Assembly: GCA_947461445.1 (NCBI GenBank)
Contig: CANHKV010000003.1
Location: 1 to 64,000 of the forward strand
Direction of reading: 5' to 3'
Length of the DNA stretch: 64,000 bases
Source of the DNA: Holosporales bacterium
GTDB taxonomy: Bacteria; Pseudomonadota; Alphaproteobacteria; Holosporales; Holosporaceae
A model generated the notes under the pieces. The model saw nothing but the letters and a program-made list of their open reading frames with translations. It was not told where the DNA came from and made no database searches. Positions 9,237 through 18,314 of the stretch are shown piece by piece (position 1 is the first letter of the stretch; each line of letters opens with the position of its first letter). The position numbers were made by a program, and so were the translations under genes.

Positions 9237-9722
9237 TTCCCGAGCACGGACCCCAAGGAAGAAGATTAAATGATAAGCCCAGGGCGCTATACGTATTCTG
9301 CATCAGCAACGCATGGTGAAACGGTGCTCGATCATGGATAAGGGGGCACCATGAGAAGGCGTTAATGGCGTAAACAAGATGTGCATCCTCGCATCAGCGT
9401 TTATCTTGGCAAAGCTTGAAAAAACCAAAGTTACAGGGGATTCAAACTCAGTGTATAGAGCTTCTGGAACACACGTCATATGCTATAAAAAAAAACCTGG
9501 TGAAACGTAGGCCATTTCAGAAAAATCCTATGATCAAGGAAACGTCTTGTCGTTTACCAAAAATGCCAGGGTAAAGGGGGTAAAGTCTCACATGGACTGA
9601 ATGGTGCCATCCAAATCAGATTCAGGGAGAAATAAAGTGTGACTACTATGGACTTTTTCAACAAATGTAATAAAACATGTAAACCAAACTATAGTCTATT
9701 CACAGCCTGCCAAAATACCAGA

Positions 9723-9875
9723 GCCCCCTCATCCCAGAGTTCTACGAGGTATCCGTTGTTTAAAGACCTACACCACCACAGCCACCAGAGCCCATGCACC
9801 TGGTTGCCCCCTCATCCCAGAGTTCTGCGATGTATCCGTTGTTTAAAGACCTACACCACAGCCACCAGAGCCCAT
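9723..9875. repeat. Direct repeat, two copies of about 72 bp
   Basis: Copy 1 is 9723-9795 and copy 2 is 9806-9875, both starting GCCCCCTCATCCCAGAGTTC and ending CACCAGAGCCCAT. They differ by two substitutions and a 3-nt deletion in copy 2. The repeat lies downstream of the tdk stop codon (tdk is on the minus strand) and is of unknown origin. Confidence 0.85.
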
Positions 9876-9969
9876 ACACCCATCCCACTATCCTTGATCA
9901 GAAAATGGGGTATAGCATTGCCTACATCAAATAACGGGTTGCATCCTAACCCATTTACGATGCAGAGAA

Positions 9970-10626
9970 TTAGAGATCAACTTGATTCGCACTGGAGCAA
10001 TCCTGAAACCCAGGTTGCTCACCCACAGCTGAAAGACTGATACAATCATGATTGTTTTCCACAATATCATGATGTTTGCGGCACAATGAAATGTATCGAT
10101 CATTCCCACCGCAATCGATCTGATCGCCATCAATCACTTTATTCCCAAAGCCATCAAAACGCGCCGTCATAATGGCTTTTTTGCCACAAAAACAAATGGT
10201 TTTGATTTCTTGTAAATGATCAGCCCACGCCAATAAATGGCGACTGCCCTCGAATAATTCTCCTTGAAAATCCGTGCGCAAGCCATACGTTAATACAGGT
10301 ATATCTAAGCGATCCACAATACGGCACAATTGACGGACGTGACGTTTGGATAAAAACTGAGCCTCGTCCACAAAAATACAAGATACGGTTTGCTTTTCCA
10401 TTTCTGCCGCCATAATGGTCAATAAATCCATGTCATTGCTCAAAACGATCGGCACACGAGACAGCCCAACACGCGATGTAATCAGCGGATTCCATTGCTC
10501 CGCCACCAAAGCCGGTAAAAAACATACCGTATTCATGCCGCGTTCTCGATAATTGAAATCCGATTGCAACAACGTCGTGGTTTTACCAGCATTCATAGCA
10601 GAAAAGTAAAAATACAGCTTGGACAA
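9970..10626 (-). CDS. tdk: Thymidine kinase (type II)
   Basis: Phosphorylates thymidine to dTMP with ATP, salvaging a DNA precursor. The 218-residue protein has the P-loop FSAMNAGKTT near residue 8, the Walker B-like IFVDEAQF near residue 84, the flexible-lasso region with GLRTDFQGELF, and the structural zinc site with cysteines in CFCGKKA (about 145) and CGGNDRYISLCRKHH (about 172-186). Length is normal except for about 30 extra C-terminal residues after the zinc site. It stands alone, with accessory sequence on both sides. Salvage kinases suit a host-associated cell that imports nucleosides, but this is inference. Confidence 0.93.
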   Translation of the reverse strand: MSKLYFYFSAMNAGKTTTLLQSDFNYRERGMNTVCFLPALVAEQWNPLITSRVGLSRVPIVLSNDMDLLTIMAAEMEKQTVSCIFVDEAQFLSKRHVRQLCRIVDRLDIPVLTYGLRTDFQGELFEGSRHLLAWADHLQEIKTICFCGKKAIMTARFDGFGNKVIDGDQIDCGGNDRYISLCRKHHDIVENNHDCISLSAVGEQPGFQDCSSANQVDL

Positions 10627-10810
10627 AATAGAGCACTCGCGTGTATGTTGATGGGGTATTATAGCGGACTGTACAGCCTATTGGCCAGACAAATCTTGAT
10701 GCTGTTTTGATCTGAAATCTGGGTTGAAATACACGTCCTGGGCATCATTCCATGCTATTCAAAACCCTCGACCGATAATCACGCACAACCCTGTTGACTA
10801 AAAAACTCCA

Positions 10811-10885
10811 TCACGCCATGGGGCCACAGGGTTTTTTACCCAACACGTGCATATGAAAGTGAGGAACTACTTGACCACCATCCCG
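10811..10885 (-). pseudogene. 3' fragment of a hit (HIT-family) gene
   Basis: Reading minus strand, this copy keeps the last 24 codons of the neighbouring hit gene, including the HFHMHVLG active-site motif and the stop codon. Of the three differences within the coding part, two are synonymous (both in the Val-Val pair) and one changes Leu to Pro near the end. The open frame is lost upstream of 10885 by dissimilarity. It looks like the remnant of a duplicated hit gene. Confidence 0.75.
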
Positions 10886-10960
10886 TATTTGAGATCGGTT
10901 AGCATAAAAAAAACCTTTTCCATTACCATAAATATAGATCGCACCAACGAATTTTTAAAA

Positions 10961-11101
10961 ATGAAGACAGCATATTTCATGATTTTGTTCGCCGTTATGG
11001 CTGCAGAATCTTTAAATGCCATGGAGAGCAGTGCACCACACATGACACATCACAAAGGTATATCTAATAAAGATCTCCTAGAACTCAACCTTGTTGACTA
11101 A
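10961..11101 (+). CDS. Small exported peptide, probably a truncated remnant
   Basis: ATG 10961 opens a 46-residue frame: a signal peptide (MKTAYFMILFAVMAAESLNA, cleavage likely after LNA) then a short polar tail ending NLVD. The last four codons and the stop lie inside repeat copy B, so the natural C-terminus seems to have been replaced by the repeat. An in-frame ATG at 10847 would start inside repeat copy A and bury the signal peptide, so I reject it. No Shine-Dalgarno is visible, as for the other exported orphans here. Best read as the 5' end of a former exported-protein gene. Confidence 0.5.
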   Translation: MKTAYFMILFAVMAAESLNAMESSAPHMTHHKGISNKDLLELNLVD

Positions 11102-11110
11102 AAAACTCCA

Positions 11111-11485
11111 TCACGCCATGAGGCCACAGGGTTTTTTACCCAACACGTGCATATGAAAGTGAGGCACCACTTGACCACCATCCCGCCTCGCATTGCACAC
11201 CAAACGGTATCCCGATTCTTTGATGTCCAAGATGTGTATCACTTTGGCTATCACACATCGCCAATCTAAAATTTCCACATCAGAGGCACAAGCGAAAAAA
11301 TCATCCGCTGTGATGTATTGTCCTTTTGGAATAATCAAACCATGCACTGGCGCCACAGGAAACGCATCATGAAAAGCCATGGTATGCTCTGTTTCCAGAA
11401 TCAGACGACAGTCGATTTGCCTGCGTATAATACGAGCAAAAGTATTGTCAGTATTATAGTGCTTAAAAATGTCAGGCTCGTTCAT
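11111..11485 (-). CDS. HIT-family nucleotide hydrolase (HinT-like)
   Basis: A 124-residue histidine-triad protein; family members hydrolyse adenosine phosphoramidates and related nucleotides. The triad HFHMH sits near residue 112 and is followed by VLG. The upstream segment PVAPVHGLIIPKG matches the typical HIT core strand. I choose ATG 11485 (MNEPDIFKHYN) because AAGGAG sits six nt upstream; the longer frame to 11512 would place that Shine-Dalgarno inside the gene. The 3' end is part of the 100-bp repeat that recurs 300 bp away. Confidence 0.88.
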   Translation of the reverse strand: MNEPDIFKHYNTDNTFARIIRRQIDCRLILETEHTMAFHDAFPVAPVHGLIIPKGQYITADDFFACASDVEILDWRCVIAKVIHILDIKESGYRLVCNARRDGGQVVPHFHMHVLGKKPCGLMA

Positions 11486-11921
11486 GATATCTCCTTGCGT
11501 AACTCTACCCATTTTCTCTAATACTAGCGCCTAAAAATCATCCGCGATATCCTGAAACACCAATATTTTCAGCAATTTCATCATTAGAATATTGAAACAA
11601 TCCACACAAGGATACAAAAAATCACCCCATTCTCGGTACAGAACCCTCTGTTTCCGGGTAATAGCATTCCCAGTGGTTGGAAACGCCATGGCATTATAAT
11701 GATGGATTGATTTAAATGCCGCAAAGGCCCAGCGACACTAATCGCTCAGCCTCAGCCCGACTCTGGTGTGCACTCTTACCCTGTTACCCATCAACAAAGC
11801 CCCCTGCCCCAAAGATTTTTTATGTCCTGCCTGCTCGGCTCTATGCATCCCTCACCCAGATGGTGCCCCCTTATCGTGGATCCTGTTGCTGTACATCAAC
11901 AGCGTGTGGTCCTGTTCTGCT
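11486..11921. other. Intergenic 436 nt, nothing recognised
   Basis: Between hit and the end of aspS. Several short overlapping frames occur on the plus strand, but none has a ribosome-binding site, a signal peptide or a recognisable domain. I see no tRNA and no strong hairpin. Confidence 0.5.
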
Positions 11922-13820
11922 CTAGACGTCAACGGCTTGATTTTTCACCACGGGTTTTTTCCCCAAATCCTTGATGATGCGTAAATGCAATTCTTCTAAC
12001 CGTTCTGGGGACAGGGGAGATGGCGCCCCCATCATTAAATCACGCGCCTGCTGATTCAGAGGAAAGGGAATGACTTCCCGGATATTGGGTGTACCCGCCA
12101 ACAGCATCACAATGCGATCGATGCCTGGCGCACTGCCCCCATGGGGTGGAACACCGTATTGAAAAGCCTTGATCATGGCACCAAATTGCTGATCCACATG
12201 ATCCTTACTGTACCCCGCAATTTCAAAGGCCTTGTACATCACATCAGGTCGATGATTTCGAATGGCTCCACTGGATAACTCGATTCCATTGCATACGATA
12301 TCGTATTGGTATGCCTTGATTTGTAACGGATCCTGGTGCATCAAAGCGTCCATTTCCCCTTGGGGCATAGAAAACGGATTATGAGAAAAAATAATCTGTC
12401 CCGTAGCAATGTCTTGCTCGTACATGGGGAAATCTATAATCCAACACAAGGCAAAGGCTGATTCATCAATTAATCCCAACAATTGACCCAAATGGGTGCG
12501 CAACTGACCAGACAACAGTGTTGCCGCATCCTCTTGATCACACACAAAAAAGACCACACCATCGATTGGAACATGTGTTTTTAACATGTCGCAGGTTTCT
12601 GGTGTACAAAACTTGACCAAGGGGCCTTGTAATCCATCGGCGCCATGGCTAATGTACCCTAGTCCTTTTGCCCCTTTTTCCATCACCCAGCCCTCTAAAT
12701 CCTTGAAAAACTTTCGCGATTGGGCCATGGCGCCCGGCACCACCAAGGCACGAATTACCCCGCCTTTTTCCACCACCGATTGAAAAATACTGATGTGTAC
12801 CTGATGCGTCATATCCTGAATGATCAGAGGATTGCGTAAGTCAGGTTTGTCTGTACCGTACATCACCATGGCATCGGCATAAGGAATTCTGGGAAATGGC
12901 CCTTGGGTTACGGATGCTGTGGGTGCAAACTGTTCAAAGGTTTTTTGCAGTACAGGCTCGATGGCATTCCAAACATCTTCTTGGTCTACAAAAGCCATTT
13001 CCAAATCCAGCTGGTAAAATTCACCAGGTGAACGATCGGCTCGCGATGATTCATCTCTGAAACATGGGGCGATTTGAAAATATTTATCAAAACCAGAGGC
13101 CATCAACAGCTGTTTAAATTGCTGGGGTGCCTGAGGCAACGCATAAAATTCACCAGGATACAGACGACTGGGCACCACATAATCCCGCGCGCCTTCGGGA
13201 CTGGGGGCCGTTAAAATGGGTGTTTGAATTTCTAAAAATCCTTGCTCCACCATCATGGCACGCATAAAAGCAATAATTTGACTGCGCATTACCACAGATT
13301 GATGCATTGCCGGACGACGTAAATCTAAAAAACGATAGGTTAAGCGAATGTCTTCGGGATAATCCGCATCCGTATTGACAGGCAGAGGCAAGGCATTGGC
13401 CCGTGATAATACACTCAGGGTACCCACCACCACCTCGACATCACCCGTATCCAATCCTGGATTGCGTGTGTGTTCTGATCTGGCCATGACAGAACCGCTG
13501 ATCTGTACCACCGTTTCCACGCTTAATGATTCAGCCAGATTCCACTGGCCATGACCTTCTTCTAGCACACACTGGATCATGCCGTAATGATCGCGAATAT
13601 CTAGAAAAATCAATCCCCCATGGTCGCGCTTGCGGTGCACCCATCCGCATACTTTAACCTCTTGATTCAAATGATTCAGGCGCAATGCTCCACAATGGTG
13701 GCTGCGATAGGCCGTATGCTGAGAAAAATGAGACCCGTTAAGGGCCTCTGCCGTGATTTGACCACAACCCCTCTGCGGTTCTGGGATTGATGGTGCATGG
13801 CTGGTGTGATCGTGTGTCAT
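11922..13820 (-). CDS. aspS: Aspartyl-tRNA synthetase
   Basis: Class II synthetase that charges tRNA-Asp (and often tRNA-Asn in bacteria without AsnRS). The 632-residue protein shows the N-terminal OB anticodon-binding domain (CGWVHRKRDHGGLIFLDIRDHYG, about 57-79), class II motif 2 (FRDESSRADRSPGEFYQLDLEM, split here as FRDESSRADR and GEFYQLD), the bacterial GAD insertion, and motif 3 (GSAPGIDRIVMLLAG, about 578-592). It has about 35 extra N-terminal residues ahead of the normal family start, with no internal Met to trim to, so the true start is uncertain. It follows rpoD on the same strand after about 200 nt. Confidence 0.95.
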   Translation of the reverse strand: MTHDHTSHAPSIPEPQRGCGQITAEALNGSHFSQHTAYRSHHCGALRLNHLNQEVKVCGWVHRKRDHGGLIFLDIRDHYGMIQCVLEEGHGQWNLAESLSVETVVQISGSVMARSEHTRNPGLDTGDVEVVVGTLSVLSRANALPLPVNTDADYPEDIRLTYRFLDLRRPAMHQSVVMRSQIIAFMRAMMVEQGFLEIQTPILTAPSPEGARDYVVPSRLYPGEFYALPQAPQQFKQLLMASGFDKYFQIAPCFRDESSRADRSPGEFYQLDLEMAFVDQEDVWNAIEPVLQKTFEQFAPTASVTQGPFPRIPYADAMVMYGTDKPDLRNPLIIQDMTHQVHISIFQSVVEKGGVIRALVVPGAMAQSRKFFKDLEGWVMEKGAKGLGYISHGADGLQGPLVKFCTPETCDMLKTHVPIDGVVFFVCDQEDAATLLSGQLRTHLGQLLGLIDESAFALCWIIDFPMYEQDIATGQIIFSHNPFSMPQGEMDALMHQDPLQIKAYQYDIVCNGIELSSGAIRNHRPDVMYKAFEIAGYSKDHVDQQFGAMIKAFQYGVPPHGGSAPGIDRIVMLLAGTPNIREVIPFPLNQQARDLMMGAPSPLSPERLEELHLRIIKDLGKKPVVKNQAVDV

Positions 13821-13990
13821 GAAGAATGATCCTGTGATGGCGTCATAAAATTCGTAAAACCATGATCTCAGAAAACAGCCTCATCGGTCAATGTGGTCAA
13901 CACCCTGTTCAAAAGGGATACCCCCACTTGGCCACCAAAAAACCCACCCCATATACGCCTTTCATTTTATATGGTTTTAATAAGACATCA

Positions 13991-14012
13991 AGATTGATGG
14001 CAACATCAATCT
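13991..14012 (-). terminator. Hairpin between rpoD and aspS
   Basis: AGATTGATG (13991-13999) pairs perfectly with CATCAATCT (14004-14012) across a 4-nt loop, 15 nt past the rpoD stop in the minus-strand direction. No U-run follows, so it may be a partial terminator, a processing site or a stability element. Confidence 0.4.
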
Positions 14013-14026
14013 CATGACCCCCGTCA

Positions 14027-15901
14027 TCATTCCACATCTAAAAAGCTGCGTAATTTTTTCGATCTCACTGGATGCTTTAATTTGCGTAATGCTTTGGATT
14101 CAATTTGTCGAATACGCTCTCTGGTCACCTGAAAACTTTTTCCGACCTCTTCTAACGTATTTTCACTGCGTGTACCGATCCCAAATCGCATGCGCAACAC
14201 CCGCTCTTCACGTGCCGTTAACGAGGATAAAACCTCGGTCACCACCCCTTTTAAATCACTCAATATGGCCGCATTAATAGGCGAAACGGCATTTTCATCT
14301 TTTAAAAAGTCCACGATATGGCTGTCGTCCTCATCACCCACCGGGGTGGCTAAGCTGATGGGCTCCTTTGCAATTTTCAAAATCTTTTTGATTTTTTCTG
14401 CTGGGATGCCCATTTTGACAGATAATTCTTCTGGCGTCGGCTCTTGACCCGTTTCATGGACCAATTGTCGAGATACACGCACCAATTTATTGATGGTTTC
14501 AATCATGTGTACAGGAATGCGAATGGTTCGCCCCTGATCCGCAATGGATCGCGTAATGGCTTGACGAATCCACCATGTGGCATACGTGGAAAATTTGTAG
14601 CCGCGTTGATACTCAAATTTATCCACAGCCTTCATCAATCCGATGTTGCCTTCCTGAATTAAATCCAGAAATTGCAATCCTCTGTTGGTGTATTTTTTTG
14701 CAATAGAAATAACCAGACGTAAATTCGCACCGATCATTTCCTTTTTCGCATGCTCGGCTTCTTCTTCTCCGATCTGAACATCCCGAATCACTTTGCGCAA
14801 TTGATCCAACGGCATAGAAACTGTATCGGAAATATGCTGAATTTCAATGGATACGGTCTGTAATGTGTCGTGGTGCCGTTCAAAAAAAGTCTTCCAGATG
14901 GCCGATAATGACGGATCTTTGCTTAGAGTTTCTACCCATTTAACAGGATTGCTTGGCGTATAACGATCCAAAAAGTCTTTGCGTCGCACACCACAGGATT
15001 CCGCCAGCTTTAACATTTGCGAATCCAGCTTTAACAAATTCTTTTGAAAAGAACATATCCGCGCGATCAATTCCTTGACCCGCTGGGGCTGCAAACGTAA
15101 GTCCTTGAATAAATGAAATAATTCTTGACGATTATCCTCGTTTAATTCTCTGCCCAATGCTAAAAAGGCATCCAGGCGATCTATAAATACATCCGGGTTC
15201 ACCACTTCTTCCAGAATATCTTCTTCGGATCCATCCGTCGCAGGAGACGTCATATCACTGATGGGAATCTCTTTTTCTAAATCAACCAAACCCGCCTCAT
15301 CATCTTTTTCGGAAAACCCCTTGTCTTCTTCTAAATCAAACAATGCTTTTAACAGCATATTTCCCGCGGTAACGTCATCACGCCATTGACCTAATTTTTC
15401 AAAGGTTAATGGACAACAGCACAGTGCCACAATGATTTTTTCCCGACCCCTCTCAATGCGTTGCGCAATCTGAATTTCTCCATTTCTTGACAACAGAGCA
15501 ATGGTTCCGATTTCCTTTAAATACAATCGCACAGGATCGTCAATACGGGACCATTCCTCTTCCATGGATTCTTCTTGAGAGTCAGCCGGATCAATGGAAA
15601 AAAAGCCTTGACCGTCGGAATCGGGGATGTCATCTTCGACCAAAGAAATGCCCGCATCCGATAAAGAATCCGTAACAAAGTCCAAAACATCTTGATTGAT
15701 GTGGCGAACCGCAAAGGCTCTGCACACATTGTTATGGGTCACAAACCCTTGCTCTTTACCCTTTTCAATCAAACGTGCCATCGCCTTTTTAACGAATTTA
15801 TGATTTTGAAAATCATCGTCATCGGCCCAGTTTTTTCTTGATCCTACATCAGAAAGACCCTCATCCTCTTCCCGTTCTATCAAATCTGTTCCTTTTGTCA
15901 T
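14027..15901 (-). CDS. rpoD: Primary sigma factor RpoD (sigma-70)
   Basis: The housekeeping sigma subunit that directs RNA polymerase to promoters. The 624-residue protein has an acidic region 1.1, region 1.2 ([11 protein letters not shown], about 125), the non-conserved insert, region 2 ([16 protein letters not shown] then [17 protein letters not shown], about 390-450), region 3, and region 4 with the -35 helix-turn-helix ([18 protein letters not shown], about 590). I start it at ATG 15901 because GAGG lies just upstream and overlaps the stop codon of dnaG, leaving an 8-nt gap. Together with dnaG it preserves part of the classic macromolecular synthesis operon. Confidence 0.97.
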   Translation of the reverse strand: MTKGTDLIEREEDEGLSDVGSRKNWADDDDFQNHKFVKKAMARLIEKGKEQGFVTHNNVCRAFAVRHINQDVLDFVTDSLSDAGISLVEDDIPDSDGQGFFSIDPADSQEESMEEEWSRIDDPVRLYLKEIGTIALLSRNGEIQIAQRIERGREKIIVALCCCPLTFEKLGQWRDDVTAGNMLLKALFDLEEDKGFSEKDDEAGLVDLEKEIPISDMTSPATDGSEEDILEEVVNPDVFIDRLDAFLALGRELNEDNRQELFHLFKDLRLQPQRVKELIARICSFQKNLLKLDSQMLKLAESCGVRRKDFLDRYTPSNPVKWVETLSKDPSLSAIWKTFFERHHDTLQTVSIEIQHISDTVSMPLDQLRKVIRDVQIGEEEAEHAKKEMIGANLRLVISIAKKYTNRGLQFLDLIQEGNIGLMKAVDKFEYQRGYKFSTYATWWIRQAITRSIADQGRTIRIPVHMIETINKLVRVSRQLVHETGQEPTPEELSVKMGIPAEKIKKILKIAKEPISLATPVGDEDDSHIVDFLKDENAVSPINAAILSDLKGVVTEVLSSLTAREERVLRMRFGIGTRSENTLEEVGKSFQVTRERIRQIESKALRKLKHPVRSKKLRSFLDVE

Positions 15902-15909
15902 GTAACCTC

Positions 15910-17208
15910 CTAAAATTCTCTGAGATTTTTCAAACGTTCCCATGTGCCAGGCACCTGCATCAATTCTTTTTTCAATGCGACCAATTCTGAATTTTGATAC
16001 AATTGGGTTTGATAGCGATTAAAAAGATCGTGCCAATAGGTTTCAAAACACGCCGTATCTCCTGGAATATGTAAAGAAACGGCTGAAATTTGTTTCTGCC
16101 AATCTGGACCTAGAAAATCTTGTAATGGCGAAAAACAAGCTCCGTCCTCCCATGATACCAAATAATCGCGAACATGTAACCACGCACTTTCCCCGGGAAA
16201 TGCCATGGCAGACAGCGATTCTCTGACCCGATCAATCAAAAAAGGCTTTAAAACCAACAACCCTAACAAGATTTTTTGATGCAGTACCACCCCTGGCGCC
16301 ACTGGGACAGCAGAATGGGGGGACTGTTTTTGATTTTGATAAAAGAACTCCTTGTACAAACGCCGAATATACAAATGCTGTATGCTGGTAACCCAGGTTT
16401 CCCACTGCTCTACTGCTTCTGCTTTGCGCTCTGGCGTCATGGGTTTTTTAAACAAATGGGACCATAAAAATTGACTCAATGGCACGGCCTGATTCACCAC
16501 TTTTTCCAAGGCCCCTTGACCATGGGTTTGAACCAATGCGTGGGGATCCAATTCTGGCGGCATGGTGGCAAATTTCAAACTAAATCCTGGCTTTAACAGT
16601 GGCAAGGCCATGACGGCCATTTTTAATGCGGCTTTTTGCCCTGCCACATCCGGATCAAAGCACACGACGGGCTCTGGACACTGTTTCCAAACCAATGCCA
16701 GTTGGGCTGTGGTTAAGGCCGTACCCAACGGGGCGACGGCACCATAAAATCGTGCAGCCGCAATGACATCCAAATACCCTTCTACCACCAATACGGGGCG
16801 ACCCACGGGAATGACCAACGATCGATACAGACATTGCCCCTTGATAAACAGTGGCGTTTCCGGTGAGTTCATATATTTTGGCTGCTCATTACCCAGTGCC
16901 CTGCCCCCAAAAGCCATGACTTTGCCCGCAGCGGTAATAATGGGAAACATGATGCGGTTGCGAAATCGATCAAAAGAATCGCCCGTTTCTGAACGCTGCA
17001 TCACCAATCCTGCTTTTTCCATGCACAGCGAAGAAAAGCCCAAATGATGGCCGTGACTCATTAATCCGTATGCTGGGGCCCAACCGATGCGAAATCGACG
17101 AATTTCCTCTGGGGTAATGCCCCGTTTATGCAAATAATCCAGGGCCATTTTATTACCGCTCAACTGATCTTGAAACCATTGACACGCCATATCCATGGCA
17201 CGCCACAT
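15910..17208 (-). CDS. dnaG: DNA primase, catalytic and C-terminal part (split gene)
   Basis: This frame carries the primase RNA-polymerase domain: the N-terminal subdomain ([18 protein letters not shown]), then TOPRIM with [17 protein letters not shown] and [14 protein letters not shown], where the acidic residues expected for metal binding are kept, and a helical C-terminal region for DnaB contact. It is in the same reading frame as the zinc-domain fragment upstream and separated from it only by TAG at 17221-17223. Without that codon, the joined protein would be about 545 residues, near normal length. ATG 17208 or 17196 could restart translation; AGGA lies only a few nt before 17208. The 3' end is 8 nt from rpoD. 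Confidence 0.9.
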   Translation of the reverse strand: MWRAMDMACQWFQDQLSGNKMALDYLHKRGITPEEIRRFRIGWAPAYGLMSHGHHLGFSSLCMEKAGLVMQRSETGDSFDRFRNRIMFPIITAAGKVMAFGGRALGNEQPKYMNSPETPLFIKGQCLYRSLVIPVGRPVLVVEGYLDVIAAARFYGAVAPLGTALTTAQLALVWKQCPEPVVCFDPDVAGQKAALKMAVMALPLLKPGFSLKFATMPPELDPHALVQTHGQGALEKVVNQAVPLSQFLWSHLFKKPMTPERKAEAVEQWETWVTSIQHLYIRRLYKEFFYQNQKQSPHSAVPVAPGVVLHQKILLGLLVLKPFLIDRVRESLSAMAFPGESAWLHVRDYLVSWEDGACFSPLQDFLGPDWQKQISAVSLHIPGDTACFETYWHDLFNRYQTQLYQNSELVALKKELMQVPGTWERLKNLREF

Positions 17209-17220
17209 TTCCTGTAGGGC

Positions 17221-17541
17221 CTAATCTTGCAGAGTGCTCTCGTTGGTTTCTTTGGGCAATTCCATGCCAATGGAACCGGCCAAACTGATGACGGCATCAG
17301 CAAAAGATACGCGCGTATGTTGACGAACAAAATCAATGACATCGCCACGTGCCCCACACCCAAAACAATGATAGGTGCCTCGTGATGGATTAATGCTGAA
17401 CGAGGGTGTCTTTTCCCCATGAAATGGACACAACCCCATCATCATCTGTCCTTTTCGCAACAAACGCACGTGCTTGCTGACGGCATCGGTTAACGAAACG
17501 CGTTGGCGTAGCGTGGAAATAAAGGCATCAGAAAATTTCAT
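17221..17541 (-). CDS. dnaG: DNA primase, zinc-binding domain (split gene)
   Basis: A 106-residue frame containing the complete CHC2 zinc domain of primase: CPFHGEKTPSF near residue 38 and YHCFGCGARGD near residue 57, giving the C-x2-H ... C-x2-C ligands used to recognise the template. The frame ends in TAG at 17221-17223, inside what is normally the linker to the polymerase domain, and homology continues in the same frame right after it. There is no frameshift. The result could be a pseudogene, a sequence error, amber read-through, or two separate subunits. Confidence 0.9.
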   Translation of the reverse strand: MKFSDAFISTLRQRVSLTDAVSKHVRLLRKGQMMMGLCPFHGEKTPSFSINPSRGTYHCFGCGARGDVIDFVRQHTRVSFADAVISLAGSIGMELPKETNESTLQD

Positions 17542-17576
17542 TATAGGGCTGGAACCCAGATATTCTTGTATTCTTT

Positions 17577-17585
17577 ATTATAGCA
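17577..17585 (-). promoter_or_regulatory. Extended -10 promoter for dnaG-rpoD
   Basis: Read on the minus strand the sequence is TGCTATAAT, a perfect -10 hexamer with the upstream TG of extended -10 promoters, about 35 nt before the dnaG ATG. The -35 region is weak, which is usual with an extended -10. It drives toward dnaG and rpoD. Confidence 0.65.
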
Positions 17586-17948
17586 CAAAACCCTCCAAAA
17601 CATCATTAACCTCTGTGAAAATCAGCCCTCTTATGGGGGTGATCCAGTGGCTGTTTCAGGGGGCGATTAGGCTCTGGAGGGGTTTCAGGTCGTCCCCACT
17701 TTTGCCTAATCATATCTCTTTGGACCTTGCACGCACCCCATTTCTCTTGCTCTTTTTTTCCACTTTTTCTTTTCCTGAACCAACAAATGATTTGAAACCA
17801 TTCCATCCTGCAGCCGCCTTTCCCCCCACGGACATCAGACAAGCATGCCAAGGTCCTGCCCTTAACAGGAAAAAAATCATCACGAATCAACCGTTTTTTA
17901 TCATTTTTTTGCGAAAATAGAACAAAGTTTATTGTTGTAAAATCAATC
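17586..17948. other. Intergenic 363 nt, nothing recognised
   Basis: Upstream of the dnaG promoter. Frames are open on both strands but lack ribosome-binding sites and recognisable domains. Composition is pyrimidine-rich on the plus strand. Confidence 0.45.
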
Positions 17949-18314
17949 ATGAAAAACATTTTATTCAAAACATGTGCAACAATTTCTAGATTTTTTAAAA
18001 TCGTTTTGTGTCCAAAAATTTGCGTCCTGATGCGATGTAATGCATTCTATGTACCCCTATTTGGTATGCTGATGATCCCATCCATGGGGTTGTGCCCCAT
18101 CAATCACCACAATGTGGCCCATCATTGGATCCAAAACACCCACAAAGGCATGGCGATTCCCACACAATCTTTACCCTTTTCCCATCACTGTGCCCTGTTG
18201 CAACAGCAGCACCGCACCTGTTTTACGCCTCTCAGATTACGTGGTCTGTGCGACCCTTTTTCTGAAATGACCATGATTAAAAGCTTATGCATCATACGCT
18301 CTGGCACGCTCTAG
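17949..18314 (+). CDS. Possible small secreted or membrane peptide
   Basis: A 121-residue frame from ATG 17949. The N-terminus is basic then hydrophobic (MKNILFKTCATISRFFKIVL, and again LFGMLMIPSMGLCP near residue 37), so a signal or membrane anchor is possible. The rest is His- and Cys-rich without a known motif. The end overlaps the 3' end of kdsB by 30 nt in convergent orientation, and no Shine-Dalgarno is present. It may not be a gene. Confidence 0.25.
   Translation: MKNILFKTCATISRFFKIVLCPKICVLMRCNAFYVPLFGMLMIPSMGLCPINHHNVAHHWIQNTHKGMAIPTQSLPFSHHCALLQQQHRTCFTPLRLRGLCDPFSEMTMIKSLCIIRSGTL

Larger units (their letters stand above)
9147..9969. other. 823-nt intergenic region with hairpins and a direct repeat
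   Basis: No convincing gene. A frame open from 9639 to 10040 on the plus strand is Pro/His/Thr-rich, covers a direct repeat and runs into tdk, so I treat it as chance. The left part holds two strong hairpins just after the 6507 gene. The right part holds the repeat at 9723-9875. The rest (about 9240-9640) shows nothing I can name. Confidence 0.55.
10786..11185. repeat. Pair of 100-bp direct repeats covering the 3' end of hit
   Basis: Copy A is 10786-10885 and copy B is 11086-11185, exactly 300 bp apart and nearly identical; I count about four differences. Copy B includes the last 75 nt of hit (minus strand) and about 25 nt beyond its stop. Copy A has the same segment with no gene attached. 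A small exported ORF lies between them. Confidence 0.92.

Noticed and set aside
9639-10040. 133-codon plus-strand frame
   Set aside because: Pro/His/Thr-rich product spanning a direct repeat and overlapping tdk antisense; no ribosome site or domain.
6507-11185. Insertion sequence or prophage
   Set aside because: No transposase, integrase or phage structural gene and no terminal inverted repeats; the direct repeats are fragments of hit and non-coding sequence.
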